A model generated the notes under the pieces. The model saw only the letters and a program-made list of their open reading frames with translations, was not told the DNA's origin and ran no database searches. Positions 5,553-6,878 of a stretch of 6,878 nucleotides of DNA are shown here, piece after piece; position 1 is the first letter of the stretch; every line of letters begins with the position of its first letter. The position numbers and the translations under genes are program-made. The stretch is from an uncultured bacterium (GTDB lineage Bacteria; Bdellovibrionota_C; UBA2361; SZUA-149; CALKYB01): assembly GCA_938003565.1 (NCBI GenBank), contig CALKYB010000019.1, forward strand, positions 1-6,878, read 5' to 3'.

Positions 5553-6359
5553 ATGAGGATCCACAATTTAGAGAAGAATGCGATAGTGGTTGATCTTCAA
5601 AAGCATGTAACGGCTCGGGCGCTAGCTACTTTTCAATTTTTATCACCAGGATTGCCAATGAACAAGGATAAAGCTAGGACATCGAAAGCTGTAATTGAGC
5701 TTTTTGATGAGATATCTGCAGACATTTTTGAAGGTTCTTTACCTTTAGCAGTAGGTTTTTGTGGGGGAAGGAGTATTCAGCCTGTGTTTTCAGCTTTTCT
5801 AGAAAACATAGAAAGGCTTCCGAATGACTCTTTGGCCAAACTTCGATTTTTTCTAGTTGATGAAAGAGTATGCCCTAGGGACAGCGATCAGTTGAACTTT
5901 AACCTGATAATGAAGAACCTTTATCAGCCTTTAGCGGCTCTTGAGCTGGTAGATGAGGGCCAGTTCTTACCGTTTTTGAAGTTTGACCGAAGTTTAGAGC
6001 AGTGTTGTGAAGAATACTCCAAGACGTTGGATGAATGTGGGGGATTTTTTCATTCAGTCTTTTGTGGAGTTGGAGAAGATGGCCATGTAGCGAGTTTGTT
6101 TCCTGACATGGAAAATGATAGCGGTGGGGAAAATTTTTTTCCAATCTACAATTCTCCTAAACCACCACTAGAGAGATTGACGTCCTCGTTAGCGTTGCTG
6201 CAAAAAACTAAGCATCCGTTTTTGCTATTTTTTGGTGAGGGAAAACGAGAGGTTTATAATAAGTTTGTGAATTCTGGGAGTGGAGATTCGGATTCGAGTT
6301 TTCCAGCTCTTGAATTAAAGAATGCCCCTGGTTTGCGAATTATTCATGATCAGCACTAG
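5553..6359 (+). CDS. pgl: 6-phosphogluconolactonase (DevB/SOL family)
   Basis: Predicted to hydrolyse 6-phosphoglucono-1,5-lactone to 6-phosphogluconate, the second step of the oxidative pentose phosphate pathway, in the cytoplasm. Counting from the ATG at 5553 (268 residues): the substrate-loop region LAVGFCGGRSI at about 65-75, LRFFLVDERVCPR at 97-109 matching the family FxxxDER block, LNFNLI at 114-119 where many homologues have SN, the strong VGEDGHVASLFP signature at 173-184, SPKPPLERLT at 201-210 matching the PKPPxxR block, and a closing PALELKNAPG. The glycine-rich loop reads GGRS instead of the usual GGSTP. About 45-50 residues precede the region where many homologues begin. ATG 5553 and TTG 5523 are both possible starts in this frame and neither has a clear Shine-Dalgarno sequence; I prefer the ATG. 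No zwf or gnd gene is adjacent within the window. Glucosamine-6-phosphate deaminase is a related fold but fits these motifs less well. Confidence 0.85.
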   Translation: MRIHNLEKNAIVVDLQKHVTARALATFQFLSPGLPMNKDKARTSKAVIELFDEISADIFEGSLPLAVGFCGGRSIQPVFSAFLENIERLPNDSLAKLRFFLVDERVCPRDSDQLNFNLIMKNLYQPLAALELVDEGQFLPFLKFDRSLEQCCEEYSKTLDECGGFFHSVFCGVGEDGHVASLFPDMENDSGGENFFPIYNSPKPPLERLTSSLALLQKTKHPFLLFFGEGKREVYNKFVNSGSGDSDSSFPALELKNAPGLRIIHDQH

Positions 6360-6533
6360 GGTTCGCCGTTTGAATCGAGAGAAATTGCGACTGGAATACT
6401 GTGAAATAGCTTAGATGTAGATAGGAATTTCATTTTTCATTTGGTATGAAACTCTTGTCATAGATCGCTCTAGTTTATGGTCTATTAGGATAGTTTTTAG
6501 ATTTTTCCCAAATAATAATTGGAGAGTTGCCCA
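6360..6533. other. Intergenic region upstream of the DUF1015 gene
   Basis: These 174 AT-rich bases hold no credible ORF. An inverted repeat TTTCAT/ATGAAA with a 5-base spacer lies at 6435-6451, immediately before TTGTCA at 6455-6460, a reasonable -35 box. No good -10 box lies at the right distance, so I do not call a promoter. The repeat is placed where an operator could be. I see no terminator with a T-run after the lactonase gene. Confidence 0.3.
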
Positions 6534-6878
6534 ATGGTTTCAGTTAAACCTTTTCGAGCTTTGAGACCTGTCCCAAACTCAGCGAAATTGGTGGCGTCAG
6601 TTCCTTATGATGTTGTCAATAGAGATGAGGCTCGAGATCTTGTAGGAGATAATTCTGACAGTTTTCTGAGAGTCGTGAGAAGCGATTTAGATTTTGACAA
6701 TGGCACCTTGGCGTACGCTGAAGAGGTTTATTTGCGAGCTAAAGAGAACTTGGAGGGTTTGCAGTCTCGAGGGGTTTTGGTGGATGAGAAAGAAGAGGTT
6801 TATTATATTTATAGAATTGAAGCTGGTGAACATCAACAAACTGGTATTATTGGTTTAAGTTCGGTTGATGACTATGAG
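6534..6878 (+). CDS. DUF1015 family protein, 3'-truncated
   Basis: The first 115 residues of a DUF1015 protein; the frame is open to the right edge and full-length members are usually around 400 residues. The family start is easy to recognise: VKPFRALRPVP at about 4-14, VASVPYDVVNRDEAR at 20-34 (family pattern PPYDVVSxxEAR, with SVPYD here), DSFLRVVRSDLDF at 42-54, YAEEVYLRAKENLEGL at 63-78, a YYIYR strand at 92-96, and TGIIGLSSVDDYE at the visible end. The ATG at 6534 has GGAG at 6521-6524, nine bases upstream, and begins exactly at the family N-terminus. The biochemical role of DUF1015 is not established to my knowledge; in several phyla, members lie near serine-biosynthesis genes, which cannot be checked here. 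It may be in its own transcription unit, given the gap before it. Confidence 0.85.
   Translation, partial: MVSVKPFRALRPVPNSAKLVASVPYDVVNRDEARDLVGDNSDSFLRVVRSDLDFDNGTLAYAEEVYLRAKENLEGLQSRGVLVDEKEEVYYIYRIEAGEHQQTGIIGLSSVDDYE

Overview
The window comes from a Gram-negative bacterium with AT-leaning DNA. It carries the inner-membrane export gate of a type III secretion apparatus, a lipoprotein with a typical lipobox, an envelope-type glycosyltransferase, a membrane-embedded CPBP protease and two housekeeping-type genes. I cannot place it firmly. This mix (non-flagellar-like SctV, a CPBP protease with a large N-terminal region, a DUF1015 protein) would fit a deltaproteobacterial-grade or PVC-type lineage, but that is inference. 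I saw no tRNA, rRNA, CRISPR array, transposase or integrase.

Layout. Bases 1-3250 hold three genes on the + strand, very closely packed and probably co-transcribed. They are the 3' part of an SctV/FlhA-family gene (its N-terminus lies outside the window), a TPR lipoprotein whose GTG start overlaps the sctV stop, and a GT2-family glycosyltransferase starting 22 bases later. Bases 3251-3577 are non-coding and rich in short palindromes. They lead into a small acidic orphan protein (3578-3814). A second non-coding stretch with several consecutive inverted repeats (about 3797-3919) separates that gene from a convergent minus-strand CPBP-family protease gene (3988-5481). The protease gene is transcribed divergently from a 6-phosphogluconolactonase gene (about 5553-6359). 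After a 174-base gap, the 5' part of a DUF1015-family gene runs off the right edge (6534-6878).

How the genes relate. The sctV-lipoprotein pair is the most functionally suggestive: the stop/start overlap implies translational coupling, and an exported TPR lipoprotein beside an export-gate gene could be an assembly or pilotin-like factor. The glycosyltransferase may share the transcript and act on surface glycans. The protease, lactonase and DUF1015 genes show no obvious link to secretion and look like ordinary chromosomal neighbours. The least explained material is the small orphan gene with palindrome-rich DNA on both sides. No clear novel system is demonstrable from this sequence alone.
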